DNA from: Argopecten irradians
Taxonomy: Eukaryota; Mollusca; Bivalvia; Pectinida; Pectinidae
Assembly (NCBI RefSeq): GCF_041381155.1
Contig: NC_091135.1
Span: 71,576,888 to 71,640,887 of the forward strand
Length of the DNA: 64,000 nt
Reading direction: 5' to 3'
Shown in pieces: positions 46,816 to 61,100 of this stretch; within the stretch, counting starts at the first letter, position 1; each line of letters opens with the position of its first letter. The position numbers and the translations under genes were made by a program. The notes under the pieces are model-generated. The model made no database searches. It was given only the letters and a program-made list of their open reading frames with translations, and had not been told where the DNA came from.

Positions 46816-49304
46816 CAGTGTATTTCAACAACTTTGATTTTACCGGGAATTTTAAATATTAGCAAATTTTGAAATATGAAAGTTACCGATATAAGCGTAT
46901 CTGTAACGTTGAAATAGGGAATAGTATATTACGGCTTTTTATATCCTTTATTATAACTTATCCTATCCCCAATCCTCGTCTTCTGTTTGAAAATTATTTC
47001 ACTTAAATTGTAGTTTGTTACAAAGTATCTAGACTTTTCGTCCCAAACATGGTGTTTACATCAAACTGAAGACGAAGACGTGTTCGTCAAAAATGCTTCG
47101 CTCCGAAAGCTGGTTCCCCCCCAGTACGTTTACTCCCTATTAGTGACAGTTATCCCGCAACGGATCTTTTCCCAAAAAAATGAAATCAACCATAAAGTTT
47201 TTCACCTCGAACATCAAAATTGATTACCTTAATGAATTTTGTAATTTGATCAAAATTTGTCTCGGAGCAAATCATTATTTATCACGGCTGTGTTATGGCA
47301 CATCATGGCCTTCCCTCCGGAACTACAATGGAAGAAAGACAACTCTAACAAAATTTTGGACAAACTTGGTCTAATGAATAAAAAGTACGTACCCTGTCTT
47401 ATGACAGACAGGTGAACATTTTCTAATAGATGTCCAAGGTGGGCGTAAATTGCTTAAATACTAATCGGCAGTTTTTCATAAGGTATGAATATTTACCACA
47501 TCCAATAATTATCGATATAATTTTATAAGCACATGTATAAATATCAGATTATATCCATATACTAAAGTACGTTCAGAGATTACCACTAAACCATACTTTT
47601 AAAACATTTTAGTTATTTTCACCACAGGAGCTTGACGTTTGATCATAACATACAGCATATTCATTAAACTGGGTAATACGAAGTAAAATTTTTTGGGCCG
47701 AATGAATAAATCATACTATGGAATGTCATTATATGGTTCATTATAGACTCGAAGTGATATTTTTTTGGGACTACTAGATCGACGAAAATGCCGATTTCTT
47801 TTTCATAATTCTTCCGTAAAACGCCACTTAAAAAGCTGTTTCAATCTGTAACAAATGTAGAGAAATTAATTGTGAATTGTTTAGCAATTATCCTGAGTTA
47901 TATTTTACCAACAAGCATCAGAGATTAGCAAAATAAACATATTCCCGACTCTCACTTGCATTGTGTGTGATCACTCGAGCAAACTAATCTCTACCACCTG
48001 GCATTGTCTTACAAATTGCAATCGCACAAAAGCCACATGATCGCTGTTTTTTTTTAGTGCGATTACACCTTAGGGTGTGAACAATGTTAGTTTTTTTTTA
48101 ACTTTTTACTCAACAAAATAGACTTTACGCTTTTCATGATCAGCACCATGATTTTCTGTATAACTCATTAATTTACCACACTGTACCCATGCATACGTGT
48201 GTATTTATACTTCTTTGTGCACATTATATAACAACTGCTATAGACTGTATATTACAATCAATTTATGAAGGACAAAACTCTTACATGTTAGAACAGGAGG
48301 ACTGAAGAACAGCGGGAATTAAACTTCAATAATATTTCCTCTATGCTGGTATTGGTATTTATGATTAAAATGTTTAATTATATGATATTAGCCTTTTCAG
48401 TAATTAATCTGTTAACACATTTATTGTTTCCTTATGTTTTACAGAATGTCAGCATGCATGTATCATTTCAACTGGAAACAGTCTAGGAGAAGAATTGTGT
48501 GAACAAAAAGAAGTAATTTTCAACTGTGGAAGCTTAATATTGTAATCATTTTCAATCCGAAAAAATTACTATCATCATCTTCAAATTCCTTATTGTGAAT
48601 TTAACTGTAATATGATTTAAGCATATACCTGATATTTGTTTATATTCTATGACATGTACATGCTTGAAATGAAATGAATAAATAAAAGATTATTTAAATT
48701 TAAAACACAATATGACATTAGCTGTTTATATTTTTTGTCAAAAACATATTAAGCTTATCGTTCATAACACACTAATCATCACCTTCGAGACAATTTAATG
48801 AAAATCAATTAAACATTAATTTGTATAACACAGGCCGTCTTATGTTTTCCCCGCCTTGACTATCAATGTATTGATTTTACCTTTTTTTCGGTCACCACAT
48901 GAACTGCCTTTAAATCAATCACACCTAATGAGACATACATTTACTGCATTCATTATAACACTGTAAGACAATTCTGCAAGATCAGCGAACATTGTTGATT
49001 TACCTTGAATATCTACATGCACAGTATGGTACCATATGTAACAGGATAGGAGAAAATGTAGCGGCAAGACCGGGAATTGATCCCGGGACTCTCCGAACAC
49101 TAGCTGAGTGCTCTACCGTGCTCTACCTGGTCATCGATAATCGACGCAGCCCAGTCCCGCTACACTCCTCCCTCCTTTTTTGAATACATACGAGACCACT
49201 ACAACCGTTGGTTATTTAGTTGGGTGCCAATTCTGTAACAGGAGAGAGAAGAAAATGTAGCTCTTGCGACTGAGCTACCTGATCACCGATAATTAACCCA
49301 GTCT
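46816..49304 (-). repeat. Right arm of the 5.4-kb imperfect palindrome
   Basis: Reverse complement of the left arm, ending at AATTAACCCAGTCT. Only one copy of the outer 850-bp segment is present on this side. Confidence 0.8.
49059..49162 (-). other. tRNA-like module 3
   Basis: Inverted copy of the modules at 43211 and 44066, within the right palindrome arm. Same B-box-like sequence as module 2. Confidence 0.5.
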
Positions 49305-51045
49305 TCATTGTGATTAAAAAAAAATCAAAGTCATATAATTGATAAATTTTAATATATATATATACATGTAATAATGATAATAATAATCACTGTATTAGTA
49401 TCCACATGCAAGGTATAGCTTTCACTTCATGATTTTTTTTAAAATGGCTGTTAAATACATTTCTTTTTTAGTTGCACTTCCCTAGTAATATTTTGAAAAA
49501 TATTAAACGATGACTTAATATATTAATCTTAATATTGAATCATGACTCCTCAGATGTAAATGGAATAAATTACTAAAATAAACTATTTTTTTTTCATTTC
49601 ATTTTAAGAAACTATTATTTACCTTTACTGACTATCGTTAAAATACAAATCATAAATATCTTTCATCTGGTAGAATTGATGGAAAAAAAATAATATTATT
49701 TCATGTAAGCATACATTGTGTTTCATAATTTTTTTTCCATATTTTATCTTATTTTTAATGTCCAAAAGATAAATACATATATCTATTACATTGATTTATT
49801 GTACTGTATTTAACTTTTTATTGGCCATTTGTACTTAGGGAGTTACCTCCCTTACAATACTGCATGCGTTTCACGGAAATGTTTTTCTTGATAAGAAATA
49901 TAAATCACTGATTAAGCGTAAGTTGACCATTTCTATATTATTATCATTCATTGTAATGAAAATTTTCATCAATAAAACATGTATCTGCTTGACCAAGAAC
50001 GTAGTTACAAATTCTTGGCTTGACTCGGTACACTGTCAAAAGATCGTGGCCATTTCCTCTCAAAATTCGTTCTAGAAGGCCTATGGAAGCTATGATATCT
50101 ATTTACAATAAGCTAGGTGACTATCACATTAAGTCATATATACATACTGCGGAAGTTAGGATTATGTTTACTTCATCTCGCACTTCAGCTGAAGAAATAT
50201 AAACAACCTGATAGAACACTAAGAACAGTGACTATAATGTAAGCTACCGTGATGTAAACGTTGACTCTAACGGTTACAACATAACTGTAGATATTTAATT
50301 TTGGGGAAAATATTGCAGTTTTTCCTCAGTCATGATCGCAAAAACTGCTGCCGCGCATGCGTCAAGTAGAATGAATACCGGCGATATAAAAAAAACCATT
50401 TAGGGTACTGATGAAGTGGATCGGATTGATTTTGCTAATAATCAAGTTTATTATTTACGATCCGATTCAAATTTTATAAGCAAATACAATACTAGATCTA
50501 GCACTACGTATAACGCTTGCATTAGACACTGGGCGGTTCACTGTTATAAGTCAGTAGTCAAATAATTATATAATATCGTATTTTCCGGAGTATAAGTTGC
50601 GACTTTTCCCTCTTAAATTCGGGATCGCTACCTATACACCAGTGAGACTTATCTGTGGACGAAAACCAAAATCTGACGATGTTTTTGCATTATTACGTAA
50701 TGATCCACACGTGAAAATCGTAAGTTTTACTCGCCGGTTTAGTAAAGCTATACATCGAAAAAAAAATCGCCATAAAAGTGTTTAAAAGATAAAATAAGTA
50801 ATGAAAATATAATAAGGATGAAAATATTTACGTACCAGATGCATGTTCAATCGTACAATTGTTTAATTCACGGAAAATCGGCCAACTGAAGCGTGGTTGT
50901 CTACTTACAACACAATGGCGGTCTGAACTCGCTATCGATTTTCTGGGGGTTTGTTATCGAGATAATAATATTAAAACGTCAAAAATGATCAAATATCAAA
51001 TAAAAGGTTAAATATATTATTTAAATATTATGTTTGGACAAGAAA
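49305..51045. other. A+T-rich non-coding stretch
   Basis: No supportable gene. Near 50578 the motif CGTATTTTCCGGAGTATAAG resembles the start of a widespread invertebrate MITE, but the other end was not found. GGGAGTTACCTCCCT (about 49839) is a short palindrome. Confidence 0.45.
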
Positions 51046-51047
51046 TG

Positions 51048-51900
51048 TCAGCAGACACCAAGAAAACGGTCTTCAGAATGACTGCTAACTTGCACACGTG
51101 TTACGAAGTTATCTGTCAACAGGTGTATTTCCCGGAATCCTGTCTTCGTGATTTTAATGAAATAATCAGCAATCAAGTTATACACGTAAATAACATGTAA
51201 TATAGAACATAATACCAATTTTATAAGCATCTCACTGTCGTATAAAACATCTTGTAATCGATCTCTGCAGCATCAAACCCCACGAGGTCATCTGGAAGTT
51301 TACAAAAATAAAGCTTGGGATTATAGGATACGCCTACACTCTAAACAAAGTCGATAGTACAGTAACTCTTTACACAAAGACATATCAAATACACATAATA
51401 TATCAAAATAAAGATATAATACACTCATATGCGTACTGAAGACAGTATCTTAACCGGCGTATTGAAATGTTAGCGAGAGTAAGCATGAATTCGAACTTGC
51501 AAATGTGTTACACATGTGTATTTCCTGGAATCCTGTCGCCATGATTTTAATGAAATACTCCAATCAACTTTATAAACGGAAATAACGTGTAATATTTAAC
51601 ATAATACCGACATTATAGACATCAAACTGTCGTATAAAACATAATTTAATTGATCTCTGCAGTGGCAAACACCACGAGGTCATATCCGGAAGTTTGCAAA
51701 AATAAGGCTACGGTAATGCATTATGCGATACGCCTTCACTCTAAACGAAGTCAAATTTAGGTTACGATGCTAATCTTGATAATACATTAAACTATTACAC
51801 AACAATATGTTTGATACACAAACTATGTCAAAATAGTGATACAATACAATCCTATTCATAGTGAAGACTGTATTTTAACCGGCTTACTGAGATTCGTACG
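51048..51900 (+). repeat. Two-copy ~0.42-kb tandem duplication
   Basis: The blocks at about 51048-51470 and 51475-51900 share AACTTGCACACGTGTTAC-like starts, TTTCC(C/T)GGAATCCTGTC, CTGTCGTATAAAACAT, CACGAGGTCAT, GATACGCCT(A/T)CACTCTAAAC and TTAACCGGC ends. They are clearly diverged. Neither copy encodes anything recognisable. Confidence 0.7.
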
Positions 51901-53700
51901 GCCGCCATGTTTGTTTACACACAAGTAGGCTTACGTAATGGCAGAGTAAACAACAAACAGAAACATGACCAAATCCACTTTTACTCAAGATATTTTCATC
52001 ATTGTGAGTGTTATTTGTTATTTATTTCCATTAAGTTTACAGACAGTTTTAGTTATTCTAATCAATCGATAATCATTACCGTATACGTACATGTACTTCA
52101 TCAGAGATCGATCGTATGCTTTCAAACGTGGGTAACATTAATATTGGGGAATAATAAATTGATGATCCTGTTGATGCATAAAACTAAATAAACCAAATCA
52201 AATAAAGTATGTGTAGCAAATGTGAAGCATGCGAGAACAGGCAATCCCCTTGACCTCTGTGCAATGCACAACGTTACAATACACAGTGTAAAAGTTATCT
52301 CCCGTAGTTACGGAGATTGCCGATAGGATTACCAAGGTATAGTGTTCCGGTTAAAATGAAAAACACGGTAACCGCATAATGGAAGGTGTATACACACCTC
52401 CATAAAAACAGATAAACAAAACACGAAGGTACGTAGAAATATGTTTTAATGGTTTTAATAAAACATGTAAATCCTGTCATCTTATACATATCATATATAG
52501 GAATTCTATTGAGAAACAACATGACAGCTTAAAAAATGAAAACAGGAATTTCATTTGGAAATGTATATACAGATTTCAATGCGTTCTTGGACTTAACACT
52601 TCCTTTCGAGCTCGCCATATATTTGTCGACTTTACTTTCAGTAAACAAAGAACAGTGACCTTTTATTTCATGCCGACAATAGTAAATAAAAGTTATAAGA
52701 TTTGGTTTTAATTCTACTGTACATGTACAATGTAAATATACTTTCACTCAACAGGTACTGATGTACGGCTTATATTTAAGTATTGCTACTGCCAACAATC
52801 GTTGATAAAATAGACAATTTTAAAAATTCTTGACAATATAGGGGAAAAAAGAGGATAGTCTTCTATGTTACTGAACAGAAAAAAATGGAAAGAGAACGAA
52901 AAATAATAAACAAGAACAAAAGGTGAGAATGAGATCTTTGTACAAGTAGTAATTATCCTGTACATGGAATTCATACAATGTTTGCAGACAAATAAGTCAG
53001 GTCAGTAATTGCAGAATCAGATTTTATATTCACCTACTGTAGCGAAATAACAAAATGGCCACAATTAAAAACATAAGTCTCTCACACAGTGGAATTTATT
53101 TCACTAAAATTATAAATTGAACGAGCTCACGAATGTAAAATATAATGAATCTTACTAAAGAACTGAGAATCATCTCCTAGAGCTATGAACTAACATGACC
53201 ACCATACACCCTAATGATATATAGTCACATAACTTGACCACCATATACGCCGTAATGATTTATAGTCACATAATGATATAGAATTCACAAGTTAGCATGG
53301 TAGCCTCCCCTTGTGAACTCTTCAGAGTGTAGTAAGGCTTGGATGTCTGGACATCAAGCTTAGCTAGGATGTCCATCATACTATAAGCCAATATAATGTT
53401 CTTATCCAACAACATTTTCACGGTGATTAAATTTATACTAAAATTTTGTACATCATTGTACTTATTAATTGTGGAAACTTTTTCATAAGGAATAATTTTC
53501 AAGAGTACTGACCACCCGCAAAATACACCAAATTTAATAACACTCGAAAAGTAATCTGTATGCCCCTCCCACTCTCCCCATGCCATATAAATAAAATGAA
53601 ATGATTGTTAACTGTAGTACTCATATCAATGAATTCCACCACGAACATTTTAAACAATTTGGAATATTTCACAAAAATGGTAAATATCTTTTATGGCAAA
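51901..53700. other. Non-coding stretch downstream of the Derlin gene
   Basis: No second gene could be supported. Two short near-repeats (AATGAT(A/T)TATAGTCACATAA at about 53212 and 53255) are present. The longest open frame (53266-53586, -) has no recognisable domain. Confidence 0.4.
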
Positions 53701-53701
53701 C

Positions 53702-53707
53702 TTTATT
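53702..53707 (-). promoter_or_regulatory. Candidate poly(A) signal of the Derlin-like gene
   Basis: AATAAA on the minus strand lies about 140 bases beyond the stop codon at 53846. The spacing is plausible for a short 3' untranslated region. Other A+T-rich sites downstream could also serve. Confidence 0.4.
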
Positions 53708-53845
53708 CATGATGATTTTTCCTCAATATTCATTGTGTTAAAAATTGAGTTGCATCAATCAATTTTCGAGTTGGCATCAAATCCCCATGATCATTCTAGA
53801 CTAATAATTGTTTATAAATAAGTCCCTTGTACATGACTGTCAAGA

Positions 53846-53972
53846 CTAGTTCATGTGATTTCCACGTCCCCAGTTATGATGCTCGTTGCCATCATCTTGT
53901 TGCTGTCGCCGACTTGAGGGCGCCATTCCGAAGCCAGACACACCCCCTTGTCTGTTGGGTAGATATTTGTAC
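53846..53972 (-). CDS. DERL1: Derlin-1-like protein, last coding exon
   Basis: After the acceptor TTTTTATGTTCAG the exon encodes YKYLPNRQGGVSGFGMAP...HHNWGRGNHMN and a TAG stop. RGGVSGFG and the HNWG(x)G tail are hallmarks of Derlin-1. The end keeps an aromatic-Gly-x-Gly-x-x-hydrophobic pattern (WGRGNHM), the SHP box by which Derlin-1 recruits p97/VCP. Derlins are rhomboid pseudoproteases of the ER membrane that form part of the ERAD retrotranslocation channel; this exon supplies the cytosolic tail. It joins the previous exon in phase 2 (TT|G gives Leu). The family assignment is firm. Derlin-1 over Derlin-2/3 rests on GGVSGFG and the tail. Confidence 0.9.
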
Positions 53973-54315
53973 CTGAACATAAAAAGAACCAGCTTTATAC
54001 TCTGGCATACACATACAAAATCAGGGTCCATATTAAAGAAACAAATCTTATGAAATCTAAAATCAGTGCCATACATTCCAAACTTCTTCTGAATTAGGTA
54101 AGGGAGTTTTCATTAGGGAAGGCTATATCACTGTAACTGCAGGCTATTTAATGGTAATTTTATTTTTTAATTTCATTACTGTCCAGGAGCAATTAAATAT
54201 AACAACTTAAGGTACTACATGGCAAGGTTACTTTACTTTTATAACCAATTTATTCTTGATACTAAAACATCATTACCATCTTGAATCATTTTGATGAAAA
54301 TAATGCTGCACTTAC

Positions 54316-54426
54316 AATATATTTGGAACTGTAAGAAAGCGTGATCCTCCAAAGTCTTGTGGGTATTTAAACATTAAAAAGAAGTACAAGTGGCCAACAA
54401 GTATTCCAAGAAGTTCCGAGATTCCT
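54316..54426 (-). CDS. DERL1: Derlin-1-like protein, penultimate exon
   Basis: Acceptor TTTCTCTCTGCAG, donor ATT|GTAAGT. The 111 bases encode GISELLGILVGHLYFFLMFK followed by YPQDFGGSRFLTVPNI(L). This is the most conserved Derlin block, ending the last membrane segment and starting the cytosolic tail (compare the GNLVGHLYFFLMFRYP pattern of animal Derlin-1). Phase agrees with both neighbours. Confidence 0.92.
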
Positions 54427-54707
54427 CTGCAGAGAGAAATATAAGGTGATTTTGAACACCTTGTCATGTGACAACAAAATATTTATCGTTTAAAGGATGC
54501 AAAATTTGACTTTGATCTGAAGAATTAACAATATTGATCTGACAAATATCATAAGCTTTTGTAAATTGGTCAATAATTCACATGGTTATCAGGAACAACT
54601 ATTTGGACAATTTATCTCCTAGGTATTGGTGTAAGTACTGGTTGTGTTGGTCATAAACAAACTTGTTCGTTGTACAATACACAGTATTCAATCTATATCA
54701 TACATAC

Positions 54708-54760
54708 CCTTGGCCCAATATCATGTTGAATGCGAGCAGAACCCAAGGTAGGTACATTGC
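54708..54760 (-). CDS. DERL1: Derlin-1-like protein, 53-bp exon
   Basis: Acceptor TTCTATGTTCTCAG, donor AAGG|GTATGT. It encodes AMYLPWVLLAFNMILGQG, the YLPW(V)...FN membrane segment of Derlins. Exact phase continuity with the exons on both sides (…FGTQFK|AMYLPW and GQG|GISELL) supports the splice sites. Confidence 0.9.
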
Positions 54761-55069
54761 CTGAGAACATAGAATTCATCACAATAGCTGCTATTTTGAA
54801 GAAAATACACGAGCCCTGGGCGGATCTATCGCCTGGGAAGTTTGATTTAATTTATCATGATGAGTATTACTGTAGATACTGATAATGGTACATTTTACAT
54901 TGGACTAAACGGTTGAGGATGTCACTGACAGACAAATATCTTACAAATATGATAAATTGGCTGAAACTTCACAAGAAATTGATATAGCATTAAAAAAATA
55001 CAATTTTTTTTTTATAAAAGTTAGACAAAGAAACCAAGATCTATAACTTTTTACATCTTCCATACCAAC

Positions 55070-55168
55070 CTTAAACTGTGTTCCAAACCAGAACTGTACA
55101 ACTGTTTCTTTGTTTAGCTGACACCAATATATATATAGTACACTCAGAACCATGGGGTCCATCAATAA
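55070..55168 (-). CDS. DERL1: Derlin-1-like protein, exon next to the minisatellite
   Basis: The 99 bases (33 codons, phase 0 at both ends) encode LLMDPMVLSVLYIYWCQL followed by NKETVVQFWFGTQFK. The WxQLN...FWFGT(Q/R)FK pattern is diagnostic of Derlins. The acceptor is TTTCTGTTGTAG|TTATTG and the donor AAG|GTTGGT. The first 30-odd codon bases and the acceptor are identical to the unit of the adjoining 71/72-bp array, and this is the only copy that continues into the rest of the exon. An extra TAT codon (YIYW, where array units read YIW) sits exactly at the array breakpoint. Confidence 0.9.
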
Positions 55169-58100
55169 CTACAACAGAAATCATTCAGTCTTTATCAACC
55201 ATATATATAGTACACTCAGAACCATGGGGTCCATCAATAACTACATCAGAAATCATTCAGGCTTTATCACCATATATATAGTACACTCAGAACCATGGGT
55301 CCATCAATAACTACAACAGAAATCATTCAGTCTTTATCAACCCATATATATAGTACACTCAGAACCATCAGTCCATCAAAACTACACAGGCTTATCAACC
55401 AAATAAGTACACTCAGAACCATGGTCCATCAATAACTACAACAGAAATCATTCAGGCTTTATCAACCATATATATAGTACACTCAGAACCATGGGGTCCA
55501 TCAATAACTACAACAGAAATCATTCAGGCTTTATCAACCATATATATAGTACACTCAGAACCATGGGGTCCATCAATAACTACAACAGAAATCATTCAGG
55601 CTTATCAACCATATATATAGTACACTCAGAACCATGGGGTCCATCAATACTACAACAGAAATCATTCAGGCTTTATCAACCATATATATATAGTACACTC
55701 AGAACCATGGGGTCCATCAATAACTACAACAGAAATCATTCAGGCTTTATCAACCATATATATAGTACACTCAGAACCATGGGGTCCATCAATAACTACA
55801 ACAGAAATCATTCAGGCTTTATCAACCATATATATAGTACACTCAGAACCATGGGGTCCATCAATAACTACAACAGAAATCATTCAGGCTTTATCAACCA
55901 TATATATAGTACACTCAGAACCATGGGGTCCATCAATAACTACAACAGAAATCATTCAGGCTTTATCAACCATATATATAGTACACTCAGAACCATGGGG
56001 TCCATCAATAACTACAACAGAAATCATTCAGGCTTTATCAACCATATATATAGTACACTCAGAACCATGGGGTCCATCAATAACTACAACAGAAATCATT
56101 CAGGCTTTATCAACCATATATATAGTACACTCAGAACCATGGGGTCCATCAATAACTACAACAGAAATCATTCAGGCTTTATCAACCATATATATAGTAC
56201 ACTCAGAACCATCAGGTCCATCAATAACTACAACAGAAATCATTCAGGCTTATCAACCATATATATAGTACACTCAGAACCATGGGGTCCATCAATAACT
56301 ACAACAGAAATCATTCAGGCTTTATCAACCATATATATAGTACACTCAGAACCATGGGGTCCATCAATAACTACAACAGAAATCATTCAGGCTTTATCAA
56401 CCATATATATAGTACACTCAGAACCATGGGGTCCATCAATACTACAACAGAAATCATTCAGGCTTTATCAACCATATATATAGTACACTCAGAACCATGG
56501 GGTCCATCAATAACTACAACAGAAATCATTCAGGCTTTATCAACCATATATATAGTACACTCAGAACCATGGGGTCCATCAATAACTACAACAGAAATCA
56601 TTCAGGCTTTATCAACCATATATATAGTACACTCAGAACCATGGGGTCCATCAATACTACAACAGAAATCATTCAGTCTTTATAATTATCAACCATATAT
56701 ATAGTACACTCAGAACCATGGGGTCCATCAATAACTACAACAGAAATCATTCAGGCTTTATCAACCATATACATAGTACACTCAGAACCATGGGGTCCAT
56801 CAATACTACAACAGAAATCATTCAGTCTTTATAATTATCAACCATATATATAGTACACTCAGAACCATCAGGTCCATCAATAACTACAACAGAAATCATT
56901 CAGGCTTTATCAACCATATATATAGTACACTCAGAACCATGGGGTCCATCAATAACTACAACAGAAATCATTCAGGCTTTATCAACACCATATATATAGT
57001 ACACTCAGAACCATGGGGTCCATCAATACTACAACAGAAATCATTCAGGCTTTATCAACCATATATATAGTACACTCAGAACCATCAGGTCCATCAATAA
57101 CTACAACAGAAATCATTCAGGCTTTATCAACCATATATATAGTACACTCAGAACCATGAGGTCCATCAATACTACAACAGAAATCATTCAGGCTTTATCA
57201 ACCATATATATAGTACACTCAGAACCATGGGGTCCATCAATAACTATAACAGAAATCATTCAGGCTTTATCAACCATATATATAGTACACTCAGAACCAT
57301 GGGGTCCATCAATACTACAACAGAAATCATTCGGGCTTTATCAACCATATATATAGTACACTCAGAACCATCAGGTCCATCAATAACTACAACAGAAATC
57401 ATTCAGGCTTATCAACCATATATATAGTACACTCAGAACCATGGGGTCCATCAATACTACAACAGAAATCATTCAGGCTTTATCAACCATATATATAGTA
57501 CACTCAGAACCATGGGGTCCATCAATACTACAACAGAAATCATTCAGGCTTTATCAACCATATATATAGTACACTCAGAACCATGGGGTCCATCAATACT
57601 ACAACAGAAATCATTCAGGCTTTATCAACCATATATATAGTACACTCAGAACCATGGGGTCCATCAAATACTACAACAGAAATCATTCAGGCTTTATCAA
57701 CCATATATATAGTACACTCAGAACCATGGGGTCCATCAATAACTACAACAGAAATCATTCAGGCTTTATCAACCATATATATAGTACACTCAGAACCATG
57801 GGGTCCATCAATAACTACAACAGAAATCATTCAGGCTTATCAACCATATATATAGTACACTCAGAACCATGGGGTCCATCAATACTACATCAGAAATCAT
57901 TCAGGCTTTATCAACTATATATATATAGTACACTCAGAACCATCAGGTCCATCAATACTACAACAGAAATCATTCAGGCTTATCAACCATATATATAGTA
58001 CACTCAGAACCATGGGGTCCATCAATACTACAACAGAAATCATTCAGGCTTTATCAACCATATATATAGTACACTCAGAACCATGGGGTCCATCAATAAC

Positions 58101-61100
58101 TACAACAGAAATCATTCAGGCTTTATCAACCATATATATAGTACACTCAGAACCATGGGGTCCATCAATACTACAACAGAAATCATTCAGGCTTTATCAA
58201 CCATATATATAGTACACTCAGAACCATGGGGTCCATCAATAACTACAACAGAAATCATTCAGGCTTTATCAACCATATATATAGTACACTCAGAACCATG
58301 GGGTCCATCAATAACTACAACAGAAATCATTCAGGCTTTATCAACCATATATATAGTACACTCAGAACCATGGGGTCCATCAATAACTACAACAGAAATC
58401 ATTCAGGCTTTATCAACCATATATATAGTACACTCAGAACCATGGGGTCCATCAATACTACAACAGAAATCATTCAGGCTTTATCAACCATATATATAGT
58501 ACACTCAGAACCATGGGGTCCATCAATACTACAACAGAAATCATTCAGGCTTTATCAACCATATATATAGTACACTCAGAACCATGGGGTCCATCAATAA
58601 CTACAACAGAAATCATTCAGGCTTTATCAACCATATATATATAGTACACTCAGAACCATGGGGTCCATCAATACTACAACAGAAATCATTCAGGCTTTAT
58701 CAACCATATATATAGTACACTCAGAACCATGGGGTCCATCAATACTACAACAGAAATCATTCAGGCTTTATCAACCATATATATAGTACACTCAGAACCA
58801 TGGGGTCCATCAATACTACAACAGAAATCATTCAGGCTTTATCAACCATATATATAGTACACTCAGAACCATCAGGTCCATCAATAACTACAACAGAAAT
58901 CATTCAGGCTTATCAACCATATATATAGTACACTCAGAACCATGGGGTCCATCAATACTACAACAGAAATCATTCAGGCTTTATCAACCATATATATAGT
59001 ACACTCAGAACCATGGGGTCCATCAATAACTATAACAGAAATCATTCAGGCTTTATCAACCATATATATAGTACACTCAGAACCATTGGTCCATCAATAA
59101 CTACAACAGAAATCATTCAGGCTTTATCAACCATATATATAGTACACTCAGAACCATGGGGTCCATCAATACTACAACAGAAATCATTCAGGCTTCATAC
59201 CATATAATATAGTACACTCAGAACCATGGGTCCATCAATACTACAACAGAAATCATTCAGGCTTTATCAACCATATATATAGTACACTCAGAACCATGGG
59301 GTCCATCAATAACTACAACAGAAATCATTCAGGCTTTATCAACCATATATATAGTACACTCAGAACCATGGGGTCCATCAATACTACAACAGAAATCATT
59401 CAGGCTTTATCAACCATATATATAGTACACTCAGAACCATGGGGTCCATCAATAACTACAACAGAAATCATTCAGGCTTTATCAACCATATATATAGTAC
59501 ACTCAGAACCATGGGGTCCATCAATAACTACAACAGAAATCATTCAGGCTTTATCAACCATATATATAGTACACTCAGAACCATGGGGTCCATCAATAAC
59601 TACATCAGAAATCATTCAGGCTTTATCAACCATATATATAGTACACTCAGAACCATGGGGTCCATCAATACTACAACAGAAATCATTCAGGCTTTATCAA
59701 CCATATATATAGTACACTCAGAACCATGGGGTCCATCAATAACTACAACAGAAATCATTCAGGCTTTATCAACCATATATATAGTACACTCAGAACCATG
59801 GGGTCCATCAATACTACATCAGAAATCATTCAGGCTTTATCAACCATATATATAGTACACTCAGAACCATGGGGTCCATCAATACTACAACAGAAATCAT
59901 TCAGGCTTTATCAACCATATATATAGTACACTCAGAACCATGGGGTCCATCAATACTACAACAGAAATCATTCAGGCTTTATCAACCATATATATAGTAC
60001 ACTCAGAACCATGGGGTCCATCAATACTACAACAGAAATCATTCAGGCTTTATCAACCATATATATAGTACACTCAGAACCATGGGGTCCATCAATAACT
60101 ACAACAGAAATCATTCAGGCTTTATCAACCATATATATAGTACACTCAGAACCATGGGGTCCATCAATATACTACAACAGAAATCATTCAGGCTTTATCA
60201 ACCATATATATAGTACACTCAGAACCATGGGGTCCATCAATAACTACAACAGAAATCATTCAGGCTTTATCAACCATATATATAGTACACTCAGAACCAT
60301 GGGGTCCATCAATACTACAACAGAAATCATTCAGGCTTTATCAACCATATATATATAGTACACTCAGAACCATGGGGTCCATCAATAACTATAACAGAAA
60401 TCATTCAGGCTTTATCAACCATATATATAGTACACTCAGAACCATCGGGTCCATCAATAACTACAACAGAAATCATTCAGGCTTTATCAACCATATATAT
60501 AGTACACTCAGAACCATGGGGTCCATCAATAACTACATCAGAAATCATTCAGGCTTTATCAACCATATATATAGTACACTCAGAACCATGGGGTCCATCA
60601 ATAACTACAACAGAAATCATTCAGGCTTTATCAACCATATATATAGTACACTCAGAACCATGGGGTCCATCAATAACTACAACAGAAATCATTCAGGCTT
60701 TATCAACCATATATATAGTACACTCAGAACCATGGGGTCCATCAATACTACAACAGAAATCATTCAGGCTTTATCAACCATATATATAGTACACTCAGAA
60801 CCATGGGGTCCATCAATAACTACAACAGAAATCATTCAGGCTTTATCAACCATATATATAGTACACTCAGAACCATGGGGTCCATCAATACTACAACAGA
60901 AATCATTCAGGCTTTATCAACCATATATATAGTACACTCAGAACCATGGGGTCCATCAATAACTACAACAGAAATCATTCAGGCTTTATCATATATATAG
61001 TACACTCAGAACCATGGTCCTCAATACTACATCAACCATATATATAGTACACTCAGAACCATGGGGTCCATCAATACTACAACAGAAATCATTCAGTACT

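Noticed and set aside
43190..49183. Identical 63-codon frames at 43190-43381, 44045-44236 (-) and 48992-49183 (+)
   Set aside because: They run antisense across tRNA-like modules in repeated DNA. The conserved sequence reflects recent duplication, not coding.
43915..49304. Palindrome as an assembly or read-chimera artefact
   Set aside because: The arms differ by many small indels and substitutions and the left arm has an extra tandem copy, which a chimera would not produce.
51907..52191. 94-codon frame starting after GCCGCCATG
   Set aside because: The start context is good but the product is low in complexity with no domain, and no exon structure follows.
55491..56483. Plus-strand open frame of 330 codons with a 24-residue period (NYNRNHSGFINHIYSTLRTM)
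   Set aside because: It exists only because the 72-bp unit is a multiple of three and free of stops on that strand. It has no promoter or start context, and 71-bp units break it repeatedly. The biological sense is on the minus strand (Derlin exon border).
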